This document shows, in pieces, positions 20,675 to 29,146 of a DNA stretch of 64,000 nucleotides. The first letter of the stretch is position 1. The number at the start of each line of letters is the position of its first letter. Below the pieces are notes generated by a model that did no database searches, was not told where the DNA came from, and saw only the letters and a program-made list of their open reading frames with translations. Source of the stretch: Streptomyces sp. NRRL B-1140 (GTDB taxonomy: Bacteria > Actinomycetota > Actinomycetes > Streptomycetales > Streptomycetaceae); contig NZ_LGEA01000001.1 in the NCBI RefSeq assembly GCF_001280065.1, positions 310,001-374,000 on the forward strand, read 5' to 3'. Made by a program: the position numbers and the translations under genes.

Positions 20675-20875
20675 ATGTGTGCCCACCAGCCCCAGTGCCC
20701 CGCGACCGACTCCCCCTCCCCCGCCGCGCACGTCGTGGCGGCCCGTCCCGAGCAGGGCTGGAGCCTGCTGTGCGACGGGACGGTCGTCTTCGACGACACC
20801 GGCGAACTGCTCCCCGACGGGCGCGTGGTGCAGCCCCGCCGGGTGACGGCGCAGGGACTGGCCGTCGCGGCCTGA
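20675..20875 (+). CDS. DUF5999 family small protein
   Basis: 66 residues beginning MCAHQPQCPATDSPSP and containing PEQGWSLLCDGTVVFDDTGE and LLPDGRVV. This layout is typical of the short conserved Streptomyces family DUF5999, whose function is unknown. ATG 20675 is preceded by GGAGG at good spacing. Two N-terminal Cys-His pairs hint at metal binding. It stands alone and converges with the RidA gene. Confidence 0.8.
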   Translation: MCAHQPQCPATDSPSPAAHVVAARPEQGWSLLCDGTVVFDDTGELLPDGRVVQPRRVTAQGLAVAA

Positions 20876-20909
20876 CCCGAGGCCCCTTCACGGCGGCACG
20901 GCGGTGTCG

Positions 20910-21308
20910 CTACGGCAGGACCGCGAAGCCGTCCAGCTCCACCATCGCCTCCGCGTCCCACAGCCGGACGACCTGGACGACCGCCATGGCGGGATAGTCG
21001 CGTCCGGCCATCTCACGCCACAGGCGGCCGAGTTCGCGGGCGTGCGCGCGGTACGCCTCGACGTCCGTGGCGTAGACGGTGACCCTGGCCAGGTCCGAGG
21101 GGGTGCCGCCGGCCGCGGTGAGGGCGGTCAGCAGGTTGGCGAGGGCCCTTTCGAACTGCTCGGGCAGGGTGCGGCCGGTGACCTTGCCGTCGGCGTCGAG
21201 GGCGGTCTGGCCGGCCAGGAACACCACCCGTGACCCGGAGGCCACCACGGCGTGGGAGAAGCCGGCCGGCGGGGACAGCTCGGGCGGGTTGACGCGCTCG
21301 GTGCTCAC
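20910..21308 (-). CDS. RidA (YjgF/UK114) family enamine/imine deaminase
   Basis: 132 residues. RidA-type features are FSHAVVASGSRVVFLAGQT, LANLLTALTAAGG and DLARVTVYATD, ending AMVELDGFAVLP. RidA proteins hydrolyse reactive enamines and imines to ketones and ammonia. The start is GTG 21308 with AGGAGG upstream; it overlaps the acyl-CoA dehydrogenase stop (GTGA), so the two are translationally coupled. A dedicated copy in an aromatic-CoA locus fits a pathway with an amino-substituted ring intermediate. Confidence 0.9.
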   Translation of the reverse strand: MSTERVNPPELSPPAGFSHAVVASGSRVVFLAGQTALDADGKVTGRTLPEQFERALANLLTALTAAGGTPSDLARVTVYATDVEAYRAHARELGRLWREMAGRDYPAMAVVQVVRLWDAEAMVELDGFAVLP

Positions 21309-22735
21309 CGGGCCTCCTGACGGGCGTACAAGTCCTTGGCGATGATGCCGCGTTGCACCTCGCTCGCCCCTTCGTAGATGCGCGGGGCGCGCACCTCGCG
21401 GTAGAGGTGTTCGAGCAGATGGCCCCGTTGCAGGGCCCGGGCGCCGTGCAGCTGGACGGCCGCGTCGACGACGTACTGCGCGGTTTCGGTGGCGAGCAGT
21501 TTCGCCATGGCGGAGCGCCGGGGCACGTCGGGGGCGCCCGCGTCGTACGCCGACGCCGACGCGTGGACCATCAGCCGGGCCGCCTCCGTGCGCAGGGCCA
21601 TCTCGGCGACCTGGTGCGCGACGGCTTGCAGGTCCTTCAGCCTGCCTCCGAAGGCGTCCCGCCCGGCGGTGTGGGCGAGCGTCGCGTCGAGGGCCGCCTG
21701 CGCCATGCCGACGGCGAACGCGCCGACGCTGGGGCGGAACAGGTTGAGCGTTCCCATGGCGACGCGGAAGCCGCGGTCGGGCTCGCCGAGCACGTCGTCG
21801 GCGGTCACCGGCACGGCGTCGAAGTCGAGTGCGCCGATCGGGTGCGGCGAGAGCATGTCGAGACCGCGGCCGGTCAGGCCCGGGCGGTCGGCGGGCACGA
21901 GGAAGGCGGTGACCCCCCGGGCCCCGGCGCCCGGGGTGGTGCGGGCGAAGACGGTGTAGAAGTCGGCCTCGGGGGCGTTGGAGATCCAGCACTTCTCACC
22001 GGTGAGCCGCCAGCGGGCGGGGCCGTCGGGGGCGGCGGTGAGCGCGGTGCCCTCCGAGCCGCGGCCGTCCCGCGAGGCAGCTCGCGCGCCCGGCCGCAGC
22101 GCCCGCGCCGACGCCTGCGACGCGGGGTCGTCCCGCGGGTCGGCCTGCGCGTCCGCCCGCCCTGCCGCGTCCGGCGCAGGACCGGCCCGCAGTCCGGCGT
22201 CCATCTGAGCCCGTTGCGCGCCCGCCACCACGTCCGACGACCGGCCGCCCTCCCGATCCCCGCCCGTCTCTCCCACCCGCAGCGCCCGCCCCGCCGCGTC
22301 CGACGACCTGCCGGCCCATAGGTCCGTGTCCGCCTCCGCCCGGAGTTGCAGCGCCACCGCGTCCGATCCCGCGCCGGGCTCGCTCAGGGCGAAGGCCGCG
22401 ATCGCCGTGCCGGCGGTCACCCGGGGGAGCCAGCGGTCGCGTTGGGCCTGTGTGCCGCAGGCGTGGACGGGATGGGCGCCGAGGCCCTGGAGGGCCAGGG
22501 CCGTCTCGGCTTCCGTGCAGGCGTAGGCCAGGGACTCGCGCATCAGGCACAGGTCGAGCGCGCCCGAGGTGAACAGCCGTCCGAGCAGGCCGAGGCTGCC
22601 CAGCTCGGCCACCAGGGCGCGGTTCACCCGCCCCGGTTCACCCTTGTCGGCCGACGGGCGGAGCCGCTCCGCGGCCAGGGCACGCAGTTCGGCGCACCAG
22701 GCGAGTTGTGACGGTTCGAGTGAGAATGCGGTCAT
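21305..22735 (-). CDS. Acyl-CoA dehydrogenase with a ~95-residue low-complexity insertion
   Basis: 476 residues; typical members are about 380. Normal signatures are FALSEPGAGSDAVAL (FAD loop), EKCWISNAPEAD, and the C-terminal IYEGASEVQRGIIAKDL. It oxidises an acyl-CoA to the enoyl-CoA using FAD. Between the FAD loop and the WRLTGEKCW strand (residues about 145-245) there is an Arg/Ala/Asp/Gly-rich insertion with degenerate repeats (AGRSSDAAGRAL, GGRSSDVVAGAQ, GPAPDAAGRADA). ATG 22735 is preceded by GAAGGGA. It is divergent from the CoA ligase gene with a 127-bp shared promoter region. Confidence 0.88.
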   Translation of the reverse strand: MTAFSLEPSQLAWCAELRALAAERLRPSADKGEPGRVNRALVAELGSLGLLGRLFTSGALDLCLMRESLAYACTEAETALALQGLGAHPVHACGTQAQRDRWLPRVTAGTAIAAFALSEPGAGSDAVALQLRAEADTDLWAGRSSDAAGRALRVGETGGDREGGRSSDVVAGAQRAQMDAGLRAGPAPDAAGRADAQADPRDDPASQASARALRPGARAASRDGRGSEGTALTAAPDGPARWRLTGEKCWISNAPEADFYTVFARTTPGAGARGVTAFLVPADRPGLTGRGLDMLSPHPIGALDFDAVPVTADDVLGEPDRGFRVAMGTLNLFRPSVGAFAVGMAQAALDATLAHTAGRDAFGGRLKDLQAVAHQVAEMALRTEAARLMVHASASAYDAGAPDVPRRSAMAKLLATETAQYVVDAAVQLHGARALQRGHLLEHLYREVRAPRIYEGASEVQRGIIAKDLYARQEAR

Positions 22736-22783
22736 CGCCGGTCCCTTCTCCGCCACCCTGCGTTCCGGCGGGGCCACTCCGAG

Positions 22784-22810
22784 GTTATCGCGGACCGTTG
22801 ACTGCCGTCA
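22784..22810. promoter_or_regulatory. Shared regulon motif, copy 1 (acyl-CoA dehydrogenase / CoA ligase promoter)
   Basis: GTTATC-N9-TGACTGCCGTCA. The same two blocks with the same spacing recur at 34677-34703 upstream of the enoyl-CoA hydratase gene. The 12-mer contains the dyad TGAC-TGCC-GTCA. It lies 49 bp from the dehydrogenase start and 52 bp from the ligase start. Read on the minus strand it also gives TGACGG-N15-GATAAC, which could be -35/-10 elements. The PaaX-family protein encoded in the ligase operon is the obvious candidate binder. Confidence 0.6.
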
Positions 22811-22825
22811 CCAACACGATACGCT
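22798..22825 (+). promoter_or_regulatory. Candidate promoter of the CoA ligase-paaX operon
   Basis: TTGACT (22798-22803), a 16-bp spacer and TACGCT (22820-22825), 38 bp before the ligase ATG. The -35 box overlaps the shared TGACTGCCGTCA motif, a layout suited to repression by a bound regulator. Confidence 0.4.
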
Positions 22826-22862
22826 CCAGAGGCGAGCCCACCACGCCAAGGGGGCGAACCGT

Positions 22863-24473
22863 ATGAATCCACGGGGCACGGCCCACGTCGACACCTTCGC
22901 CCGGGACCACCTCCCACCCCCGGACCAATGGCCCGAGCTCCGCTTCGACTTGCCGGAGCTGCACTACCCCGAACGGCTCAACTGCGCCGCCGAGCTGCTG
23001 AACGGCCCGCCCGACGAGCGCCCGGCGTTCCTCACCGGCACCGGCGAGCCGTGGACGTACGGCGACCTGCGCGCCCGGGTGGACCGCATCGCCCATCTGC
23101 TCACCGGCGAACTCGGTGTCGTCCCCGGCAACCGGGTGCTGCTGCGCGGCCCCACCACCCCCTGGCTCGCGGCGTGCTGGCTGGCGGTGCTGAAGGCGGG
23201 GGCCGTGGCGGTCACGGTGCTGGCCCAGCAGCGCCCGCACGAGCTGAGCACGATGTGCGAGATCGCCCGCGCGCGGCACGCCCTGTGCGACATCCGGGCC
23301 GTCGACGACCTCGCCAAGGCCGAGGTCCCCGGCCTGCGGATCACGACCTACGGCGGCGACGCCCCGGACGACCTTTTGAAGCGCCCCGCCCCCGGCACCC
23401 CGTACGAGGCCGTCGCGACCGCGGCCGACGACGTGGCGCTGATCGCCTTCACCTCCGGCACCACCGGCCGCCCCAAGGGCTGTCTGCACGTCCACCGGGA
23501 CGTCCTGGCGATCGCCGACACCTTCTCGCGGCACGTCCTGAAGCCCGTGCCCGACGACGTGTTCACGGGCAGTCCCCCGCTGGGCTTCACCTTCGGCCTC
23601 GGCGGGCTGGTGGTCTTCCCGCTGCGGGCCGGGGCGAGCGCGCTGCTGCTCGAACAGGCCGGGCCCCGGCAACTGCTGCCCGCCATCGCCCGGCACCGGG
23701 TCTCCGTGCTGTTCACCGCCCCGACGGCGTACCGCGCGATGCTCGACGAGCTCGACGGGCACGACCTCTCGTCGCTGCGCCGCTGCGTCTCGGCCGGCGA
23801 GAACCTGCCCGCGGCGACCTGGCAGGCCTGGCACGAGCGCACGGGCCTGCGCGTCATCAACGGCATCGGCGCCACCGAGCTGCTGCACATCTTCATCTCC
23901 GCGGCCGACGACCGGATCCGGCCCGGGACCACGGGCGTTCCGGTTCCGGGCTGGCACGCGCGCGTGCAGGACGAGGACGGCGATCCCGTGCCCGACGGGC
24001 AGCCGGGGCTGCTCGCCGTGCGCGGGCCGGTCGGCTGCCGCTACCTCGCCGACCCGCGGCAGCGGGACTACGTGCGCGGCGGCTGGAACGTCACCGGCGA
24101 CACCTACGTCCGCGATCCCGACGGCTACTTCCGCTACGTCGCCCGCGCCGACGACATGATCATCTCCGCCGGCTACAACATCGCCGGCCCCGAGGTGGAG
24201 GAGGCGTTGCTGCGGCACCCGGACGTGGTCGAGGCGGCGGTCGTGGGCCGGCCCGACGAGGCCCGCGGACAGGTCGTGCTGGCCTTCACCGTCCTCAAGG
24301 AGGGCGCGGAACACGACGCCGAGGCGCTGCGCGCCTTCGTGAAGGGCGAGCTCGCGCCGTACAAGTGCCCGCGTGAGATCGTCTTCCTGGACGCGCTCCC
24401 GCGCACTCCCACCGGCAAACTCCAGCGGTTCAGACTGCGCGCCCCCGGGGTACCGGAACGCGACCGCGAATGA
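22863..24473 (+). CDS. Aryl-CoA ligase (benzoate/2-aminobenzoate-CoA ligase type)
   Basis: 536 residues. An ANL-superfamily acyl/aryl-CoA synthetase: P-loop-like motif FTSGTTGRPKGCLH, hinge region GYNIAGPEVEEALL, and catalytic lysine motif PTGKLQRFRLR. Length and the GIGATELLHIFIS region resemble benzoate- and 2-aminobenzoate-CoA ligases. It should activate an aromatic acid with ATP and CoA in the cytoplasm. ATG 22863 follows a GGGGG ribosome binding site. It is followed 15 bp later by the PaaX regulator and is divergent from the acyl-CoA dehydrogenase-RidA pair. Confidence 0.85.
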   Translation: MNPRGTAHVDTFARDHLPPPDQWPELRFDLPELHYPERLNCAAELLNGPPDERPAFLTGTGEPWTYGDLRARVDRIAHLLTGELGVVPGNRVLLRGPTTPWLAACWLAVLKAGAVAVTVLAQQRPHELSTMCEIARARHALCDIRAVDDLAKAEVPGLRITTYGGDAPDDLLKRPAPGTPYEAVATAADDVALIAFTSGTTGRPKGCLHVHRDVLAIADTFSRHVLKPVPDDVFTGSPPLGFTFGLGGLVVFPLRAGASALLLEQAGPRQLLPAIARHRVSVLFTAPTAYRAMLDELDGHDLSSLRRCVSAGENLPAATWQAWHERTGLRVINGIGATELLHIFISAADDRIRPGTTGVPVPGWHARVQDEDGDPVPDGQPGLLAVRGPVGCRYLADPRQRDYVRGGWNVTGDTYVRDPDGYFRYVARADDMIISAGYNIAGPEVEEALLRHPDVVEAAVVGRPDEARGQVVLAFTVLKEGAEHDAEALRAFVKGELAPYKCPREIVFLDALPRTPTGKLQRFRLRAPGVPERDRE

Positions 24474-24488
24474 TCCGTACGACCTAAG

Positions 24489-25301
24489 ATGATCAACGTG
24501 TCCGACCAGCATGCACCACGGTCTCTCATCGTCACGCTCTACGGCGCGTACGGCCGCTTCGTGCCGGGCCCCGTGCCGGTGGCCGAGCTCATCCGGCTGC
24601 TGGCCGCGGCCGGCGTGGACGCCCCGTCCGTACGCTCCTCAGTGTCGCGGCTGAAGAGACGCGGACTGCTCGTTCCGGCCCGCACCGCCCAGGGCGCGGC
24701 CGGTTACGAACTGTCCCCGGACGCGCGCCAGCTGCTCGACGACGGCGACCGCCGCATCTACGCCTCGGCCCCGCCCGAGGACGAGGGCTGGGTGCTCGCG
24801 GTGTTCTCGGTGCCGGAGTCGGAGCGGCAGAAGCGGCACGTGCTGCGTTCCCGGCTGGCCGGGCTCGGCTTCGGCACCGCCGCCCCGGGGGTGTGGATCG
24901 CGCCGGCCCGGCTGTACGAGGAGACCCGGCACACGCTCCAGCGGCTGCGGCTCGACGGGTACGTCGACTTCTTCCGCGGTGACCACCTCGGGTTCGCCCC
25001 GACCGCGGAGGCCGTCGCCCGGTGGTGGGACCTGGCGGCCATCGCCAAGGAGCACGAGGCGTTCCTCGACCGCCACGCGCGCGTGCTGCGCGACTGGGAG
25101 AAGCGCGAGGACACCCCCGCCGAGGAGGCCTACCGGGACTACCTCCTCGCGCTGGACTCCTGGCGCCACCTCCCGTACACCGACCCGGGCCTGCCGTCCG
25201 AGCTGCTGCCCGCCGACTGGCCGGGGGTCCGCTCGGCGGCCGTGTTCCGGGGGCTGCACGAGCGGCTGCGGGACGCCGGGGCGGGGTTCGTGGGGCTCTG
25301 A
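24489..25301 (+). CDS. PaaX-family transcriptional repressor
   Basis: 270 residues. PaaX architecture: an N-terminal winged helix (LIVTLYGAYGRFVPGPVPV, VRSSVSRLKRRGLL), a central ferredoxin-like domain (EDEGWVLAVFSVPESERQKR) and a C-terminal PaaX_C domain (PYTDPGLPSELLPADWPG). PaaX proteins repress aromatic-acid genes and are released by an aryl-CoA, so a CoA ester made by the adjacent ligase is the likely inducer. It is 15 bp after the ligase stop, in the same operon. An alternative GTG start lies at 24498; neither has a strong ribosome binding site. Confidence 0.92.
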   Translation: MINVSDQHAPRSLIVTLYGAYGRFVPGPVPVAELIRLLAAAGVDAPSVRSSVSRLKRRGLLVPARTAQGAAGYELSPDARQLLDDGDRRIYASAPPEDEGWVLAVFSVPESERQKRHVLRSRLAGLGFGTAAPGVWIAPARLYEETRHTLQRLRLDGYVDFFRGDHLGFAPTAEAVARWWDLAAIAKEHEAFLDRHARVLRDWEKREDTPAEEAYRDYLLALDSWRHLPYTDPGLPSELLPADWPGVRSAAVFRGLHERLRDAGAGFVGL

Positions 25302-25401
25302 CCCACGCGGGCACCGCCCGGTTCGCCGGGTTTGCCCCGTCACGGAACGGTCAACGATGTCCGCGAGCGGACGGAGCACGGAGCGGGAGGCGGGCCGAGG
25401 C

Positions 25402-25458
25402 ATGACCGTCACCACACCACCGGGCACGGCGGGCGCCCGCGCGGACCGGCTCCGGTGA
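25402..25458 (+). CDS. Possible 18-residue leader ORF
   Basis: ATG 25402 to TGA 25458 encodes an 18-residue peptide rich in Thr, Pro, Ala and Arg. A Gly-rich GA stretch (GGGAGGCGGG) precedes the ATG, and its stop overlaps the GTG start of the membrane protein (GTGA). It may simply couple translation; it could also be a chance frame. Confidence 0.25.
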   Translation: MTVTTPPGTAGARADRLR

Positions 25459-26246
25459 GACGGCTGGGCCGCTCGGTGCACGGCGGGTGGCGGCGGGCCG
25501 GTGCGCACACCCTCCTGCGGCAGGGCCGCGACCTGGAGTTGATGCACCGGGCCACGGGGTTCGCCACGCTCGCGCTGGTCACGCTGGCGCCGCTGCTGAT
25601 CGTGGTGGCCGCCGCCGACCCCCTGGGACGGGGCGGTTTCGCCTCGTGGCTGGCCGACGGCATGGGGCTGTCCGGGCGGTCCGCACGGCTGCTCACGGAC
25701 ATCATCAGCCCGCCGCGCAAGGTCATCGGCACCACGAGCGTGCTCGGCGGGGTGGCGCTGGCCGTCTTCGGTGTCGCCTTCGGCGGGAGTGTGCAGAACG
25801 GCTACGAGCGCATCTGGGGCCTGCCCTCGGGTCCCTGGCACCGCGTGTGGCGGCAGGCGGTGTGGATGATCGCGATGACCGCCTACCTCTACCAGGAGGT
25901 GCAGACGCGCAGCCTCGTCTCCGGACCGGAGCGGATCGCGCTGAGCTCGGCGTCCGGAGTGCTGTTCTTCTGGTGGGGGCAGCGCTTCCTGCTGGGCGGG
26001 CAGGTCCGCTGGCGCGATCTGCTCCCGGGCGCGCTGGCCACCATGCTGGGGCTGGGCGGCCTGCGCATGTTCTCCTACTTCGTCTTCACCCCTCTCATCG
26101 TCACCAACGCGATCAGCTACGGAGCGATGGGCGTCGTCCTCGTGGTGGAGTCCTGGCTCATCGGCGTGGGCTTCGTCGTCTACGGCGGGGCGCTCCTCGG
26201 CCGCTGGGCCCTGGAGCACCACGGGCACCGGGTCCGCACCGGGTAG
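25455..26246 (+). CDS. YihY/BrkB (YhjD-type) family inner-membrane protein
   Basis: 263 residues with about six membrane helices (e.g. FATLALVTLAPLLIVVAAA, VIGTTSVLGGVALAVFGVAF, MGVVLVVESWLIGVGFVVYG). The layout matches the YihY/virulence factor BrkB family; the conserved VQNGYERIWGLP segment is visible. The family has no settled function (a role in lipid or solute transport has been proposed). The start GTG 25455 is inferred from its overlap with the short leader frame; a start farther upstream is possible. It stands apart from the neighbouring operons. Confidence 0.8.
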   Translation: MRRLGRSVHGGWRRAGAHTLLRQGRDLELMHRATGFATLALVTLAPLLIVVAAADPLGRGGFASWLADGMGLSGRSARLLTDIISPPRKVIGTTSVLGGVALAVFGVAFGGSVQNGYERIWGLPSGPWHRVWRQAVWMIAMTAYLYQEVQTRSLVSGPERIALSSASGVLFFWWGQRFLLGGQVRWRDLLPGALATMLGLGGLRMFSYFVFTPLIVTNAISYGAMGVVLVVESWLIGVGFVVYGGALLGRWALEHHGHRVRTG

Positions 26247-26295
26247 ACCGCACTCTTCCGTAGAAACGCACATGCCGCCCCTGGGGGTGCAAGCC

Positions 26296-26341
26296 GCCGC
26301 TCATGCGAATCGACAGGGGTGTTTTGGCTCGCATCTGCGGC
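26296..26341. promoter_or_regulatory. Long imperfect inverted repeat upstream of modA
   Basis: GCCGCTCATGCGA (26296-26308) pairs with TCGCATCTGCGGC (26329-26341); 11 of 13 positions match, with a 20-bp spacer. TATCAT at 26345-26350 could be a -10 box just downstream. It is 39 bp before the modA start and could be an operator for molybdate control or an mRNA hairpin. It does not match the E. coli ModE site as I know it. Confidence 0.4.
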
Positions 26342-26379
26342 ATTATCATCGGCGCACGCCCAGCCGAGGGAGAAGACCC

Positions 26380-27198
26380 GTGAAGACCCGTACCGTGCGC
26401 CGGACCCGACGGCCGCTCCAGGTGGCCGCCGTGGGAACCGCCGCCCTGCTGGCCCTGAGTGGCTGCTCGTCCTCCGGTGCCGACTCCTCGGCGAAACCGG
26501 ACTCCTCCGGGACGGGCAGGCTCTCCGGCGAGGTGACGGTGTTCGCCGCGGCCTCGCTGAAGGAGAGCTTCACGACGCTGGGCGAGCGGTTCGAGAAGGA
26601 GCACCCCGGCACGAAGGTCACCTTCAGCTTCGGCGGCAGCGACTCCCTCGCCGCGAGCATCACCGGCGGCGCCCCGGCCGACGTCTTCGCCGCGGCCAGC
26701 CCCAAGACGATGAAGATCGTCACCGGTGCCGGAGACGCCTCGGGGCCGCCCGCGACCTTCGTCCGCAACAAACTGGAGATCGCCACCCTGCCGGGCAACC
26801 CGCACAAGGTGACCGGCCTCCGGGACCTGACCGGCCCGGACCTGAAGGTGGTGCTCTGCGACAAGGAGGTGCCGTGCGGCGCGGCCGCCCGGAAGGCCCT
26901 CGGCGCGAGCCGGCTGAAGCTCACGCCCGTCTCCTACGAACAGGACGTCAAGGCCGCGCTGACCAAGGTCGAGCTGAAGGAGGCCGACGCCGCAGTCGTC
27001 TACCGGACGGACGTGCGGGCGGCGGGTGACAAGGTGGAGGGCGTGGAGTTCCCCGAGTCGGCCGACGCCGTCAACGACTACCCGATCGCCCTGCTCAAGG
27101 ACGCGCGGAACACCGAGGCCGCCAAGGCGTTCATCGCGCTGGTGCGGTCCGCCGAAGGCCAGAAGGTCCTGAGCGGGGCCGGATTCCTCAAGCCGTGA
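26380..27198 (+). CDS. modA: Molybdate ABC transporter substrate-binding lipoprotein
   Basis: 272 residues. The signal peptide ends with lipobox LALSGC. The ModA core is clear: VTVFAAASLKESFTTL, FSFGGSDSLAASITGGAPAD and VFAAASPKTM carry the Ser/Ala ligands of molybdate. It captures molybdate (or tungstate) outside the membrane and delivers it to ModBC. GTG 26380 follows AGGGAG. The stop overlaps the modB start (GTGA). Confidence 0.95.
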   Translation: MKTRTVRRTRRPLQVAAVGTAALLALSGCSSSGADSSAKPDSSGTGRLSGEVTVFAAASLKESFTTLGERFEKEHPGTKVTFSFGGSDSLAASITGGAPADVFAAASPKTMKIVTGAGDASGPPATFVRNKLEIATLPGNPHKVTGLRDLTGPDLKVVLCDKEVPCGAAARKALGASRLKLTPVSYEQDVKAALTKVELKEADAAVVYRTDVRAAGDKVEGVEFPESADAVNDYPIALLKDARNTEAAKAFIALVRSAEGQKVLSGAGFLKP

Positions 27199-28046
27199 GC
27201 CACCCCACCGACCGGCCCCGCGCCACGGACGGCACCCTCCGGGGCCGCCCGCGGCGCCGGCGCGTCCGCAGGGGCGTCCCGCTGCCGCTGCTGATCCCCG
27301 CGCTGACCGGCCTGGCCTTCCTGACCGTGCCGCTGGTCGCCCTGCTCGTGCGGACCCCGTGGCACAGCCTGCCCGGGCAGCTGACCAGCCCGGATGTGTG
27401 GCAGGCGCTCAGACTGTCCCTGCTCTGCGCCACGGGGGCGACCGCGGTGAGCCTGGTCGTCGGCGTGCCGCTGGCGTGGCTGCTGGCCCGCGTCGACTTT
27501 CCCGGCCGCGGACTCGTGCGCGCCCTCGTCACCCTGCCCCTCGTCCTGCCCCCGGTCGTCGGGGGTGTGGCGCTGCTGATGGCGCTCGGCCGCAACGGCA
27601 TCGTCGGGCAGTGGCTGGACTCGTGGTTCGGGGTCACGCTGCCCTTCACCACGGCAGGCGTCGTGATCGCGGAGGCGTTCGTGGCGATGCCGTTCCTCGT
27701 CATCAGCGTCGAGGGCACCCTGCGGGCCGCCGACCCGCGCTACGAGGAGGCCGCCACCACGCTGGGCGCGTCCCGCTTCACCGCGTTCCGCCGGGTCACG
27801 CTGCCGCTGATCGCGCCGGGTGTGGCGGCGGGCGCGGTGCTGGCCTGGGCCCGGGCGCTGGGCGAGTTCGGCGCGACGATCACCTTCGCGGGCAACTTCC
27901 CCGGCCGCACCCAGACCATGCCCCTGGCCGTCTACCTGGCCCTGCAGAGCGACCCGGAGGCCGCGATCGCCCTCAGCCTGGTGCTGCTGGCCGTGTCGAT
28001 CGCGGTGCTGGCGGGTTTGCGCGACCGCTGGATGCGTGCCGGATGA
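27195..28046 (+). CDS. modB: Molybdate ABC transporter permease
   Basis: 283 residues with five to six membrane helices. The EAA loop recognised by the ATPase is visible in YEEAATTLGASRFTAFRRV, and typical ModB segments are LVTLPLVLPPVVGGVALLMA and GEFGATITFAGN. It forms the membrane channel for molybdate import. The GTG start overlaps the modA stop and its own TGA overlaps the modC ATG (ATGA), giving a fully coupled modABC operon. Confidence 0.95.
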   Translation: MSHPTDRPRATDGTLRGRPRRRRVRRGVPLPLLIPALTGLAFLTVPLVALLVRTPWHSLPGQLTSPDVWQALRLSLLCATGATAVSLVVGVPLAWLLARVDFPGRGLVRALVTLPLVLPPVVGGVALLMALGRNGIVGQWLDSWFGVTLPFTTAGVVIAEAFVAMPFLVISVEGTLRAADPRYEEAATTLGASRFTAFRRVTLPLIAPGVAAGAVLAWARALGEFGATITFAGNFPGRTQTMPLAVYLALQSDPEAAIALSLVLLAVSIAVLAGLRDRWMRAG

Positions 28047-29125
28047 CCGAGACCCACGAACAGGACCCGCACGCGGCCCCGGTGGCGGACGGGCTCGACG
28101 CCCGGCTCGTCGTGGACCGCGGCGGCTTCCGCCTCGACGTGGCGCTGACCGCCGCGCCCGGCGAGGTCGTCGCTCTGCTCGGGCCCAACGGCGCCGGCAA
28201 GACCACCGCGCTGCGGGCCCTGGCCGGTCTGACCCCGCTCACCGACGGCCATCTGCGGCTGGACGGCACGGAGCTGGACCGTACGCCGCCGGAGGCCCGC
28301 CCGGTCGGGGTGGTCTTCCAGGACTATCTGCTCTTCCCCCACCTCACGGCCCTCGACAACGTCGCCTTCGGTCCGCGCTGCCAGGGCGCGACCAAGGCCG
28401 AGGCCCGGGCGCAGGCCGCCGAGTGGCTGGAGCGCCTGGGTCTCGCGGCGCACAGCGGTGCCAAACCGCGCAGGCTCTCCGGCGGGCAGGCCCAGCGCGT
28501 CGCCCTCGCCCGTGCCCTGGCGACCCGGCCCCGGCTGCTGTTGCTCGACGAGCCGCTGGCGGCCCTGGACGCCCGCACCCGGCTGGAGGTCCGTGCCCGG
28601 CTGCGACGCCATCTGGCCGATTTCGAGGCGGTGGCCGTGCTCGTCACCCACGATCCGCTCGACGCGATGGTGCTGGCCGACCGGCTGGTGGTGGTGGAGC
28701 ACGGCCGGGTCGTGCAGGAGGGCACTCCGGCCGACATCGCCCGCCACCCCCGCACGGACTACATCGCGCGGCTGGTCGGCCTGAACCTCTACCGGGGCGA
28801 GGCGGACGGCCACGCCGTCCGGCTGGCCGACGGGCCGTCCCTCACCACCACCGAGGTCCTGTCCGGCCCGGTCTTCGTGGCGTTCCCGCCGAGCGCGGTC
28901 ACCCTGCACCGCGAGCGGCCCACCGGCTCCAGCGCCCGCAACCTGTGGCGGTGCGAGGTGGCCGGTCTGGAGACCCACGGCGACCAGATCCGGGCCGACC
29001 TCACCGGTGAACTGCCCCTCGCGGCCGACCTCACGACCGTCGCGGCGGCCGAGCTCGGCCTCCACCCGGGCGCGGAGGTCTGGGCCACCGTGAAGGCGGC
29101 GCAGACCCACGCCTACCCGGTCTGA
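28043..29125 (+). CDS. modC: Molybdate ABC transporter ATP-binding protein
   Basis: 360 residues. Walker A is GPNGAGKTT, the Q-loop VVFQDYLLFPH, the ABC signature RLSGGQAQRVALARAL, Walker B LLLLDEPLAALD and the switch His VTHDP. The C-terminal about 120 residues contain a MOP/TOBE-type domain (ARNLWRCEVAGLE, LHPGAEVWATVKAAQTH) that binds molybdate and may give feedback inhibition. It completes modABC, which would serve the molybdopterin nitrate reductase at 46.4 kb, among others. Confidence 0.95.
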   Translation: MTETHEQDPHAAPVADGLDARLVVDRGGFRLDVALTAAPGEVVALLGPNGAGKTTALRALAGLTPLTDGHLRLDGTELDRTPPEARPVGVVFQDYLLFPHLTALDNVAFGPRCQGATKAEARAQAAEWLERLGLAAHSGAKPRRLSGGQAQRVALARALATRPRLLLLDEPLAALDARTRLEVRARLRRHLADFEAVAVLVTHDPLDAMVLADRLVVVEHGRVVQEGTPADIARHPRTDYIARLVGLNLYRGEADGHAVRLADGPSLTTTEVLSGPVFVAFPPSAVTLHRERPTGSSARNLWRCEVAGLETHGDQIRADLTGELPLAADLTTVAAAELGLHPGAEVWATVKAAQTHAYPV

Positions 29126-29146
29126 GACGGCCGGCGTCCCCACGGG

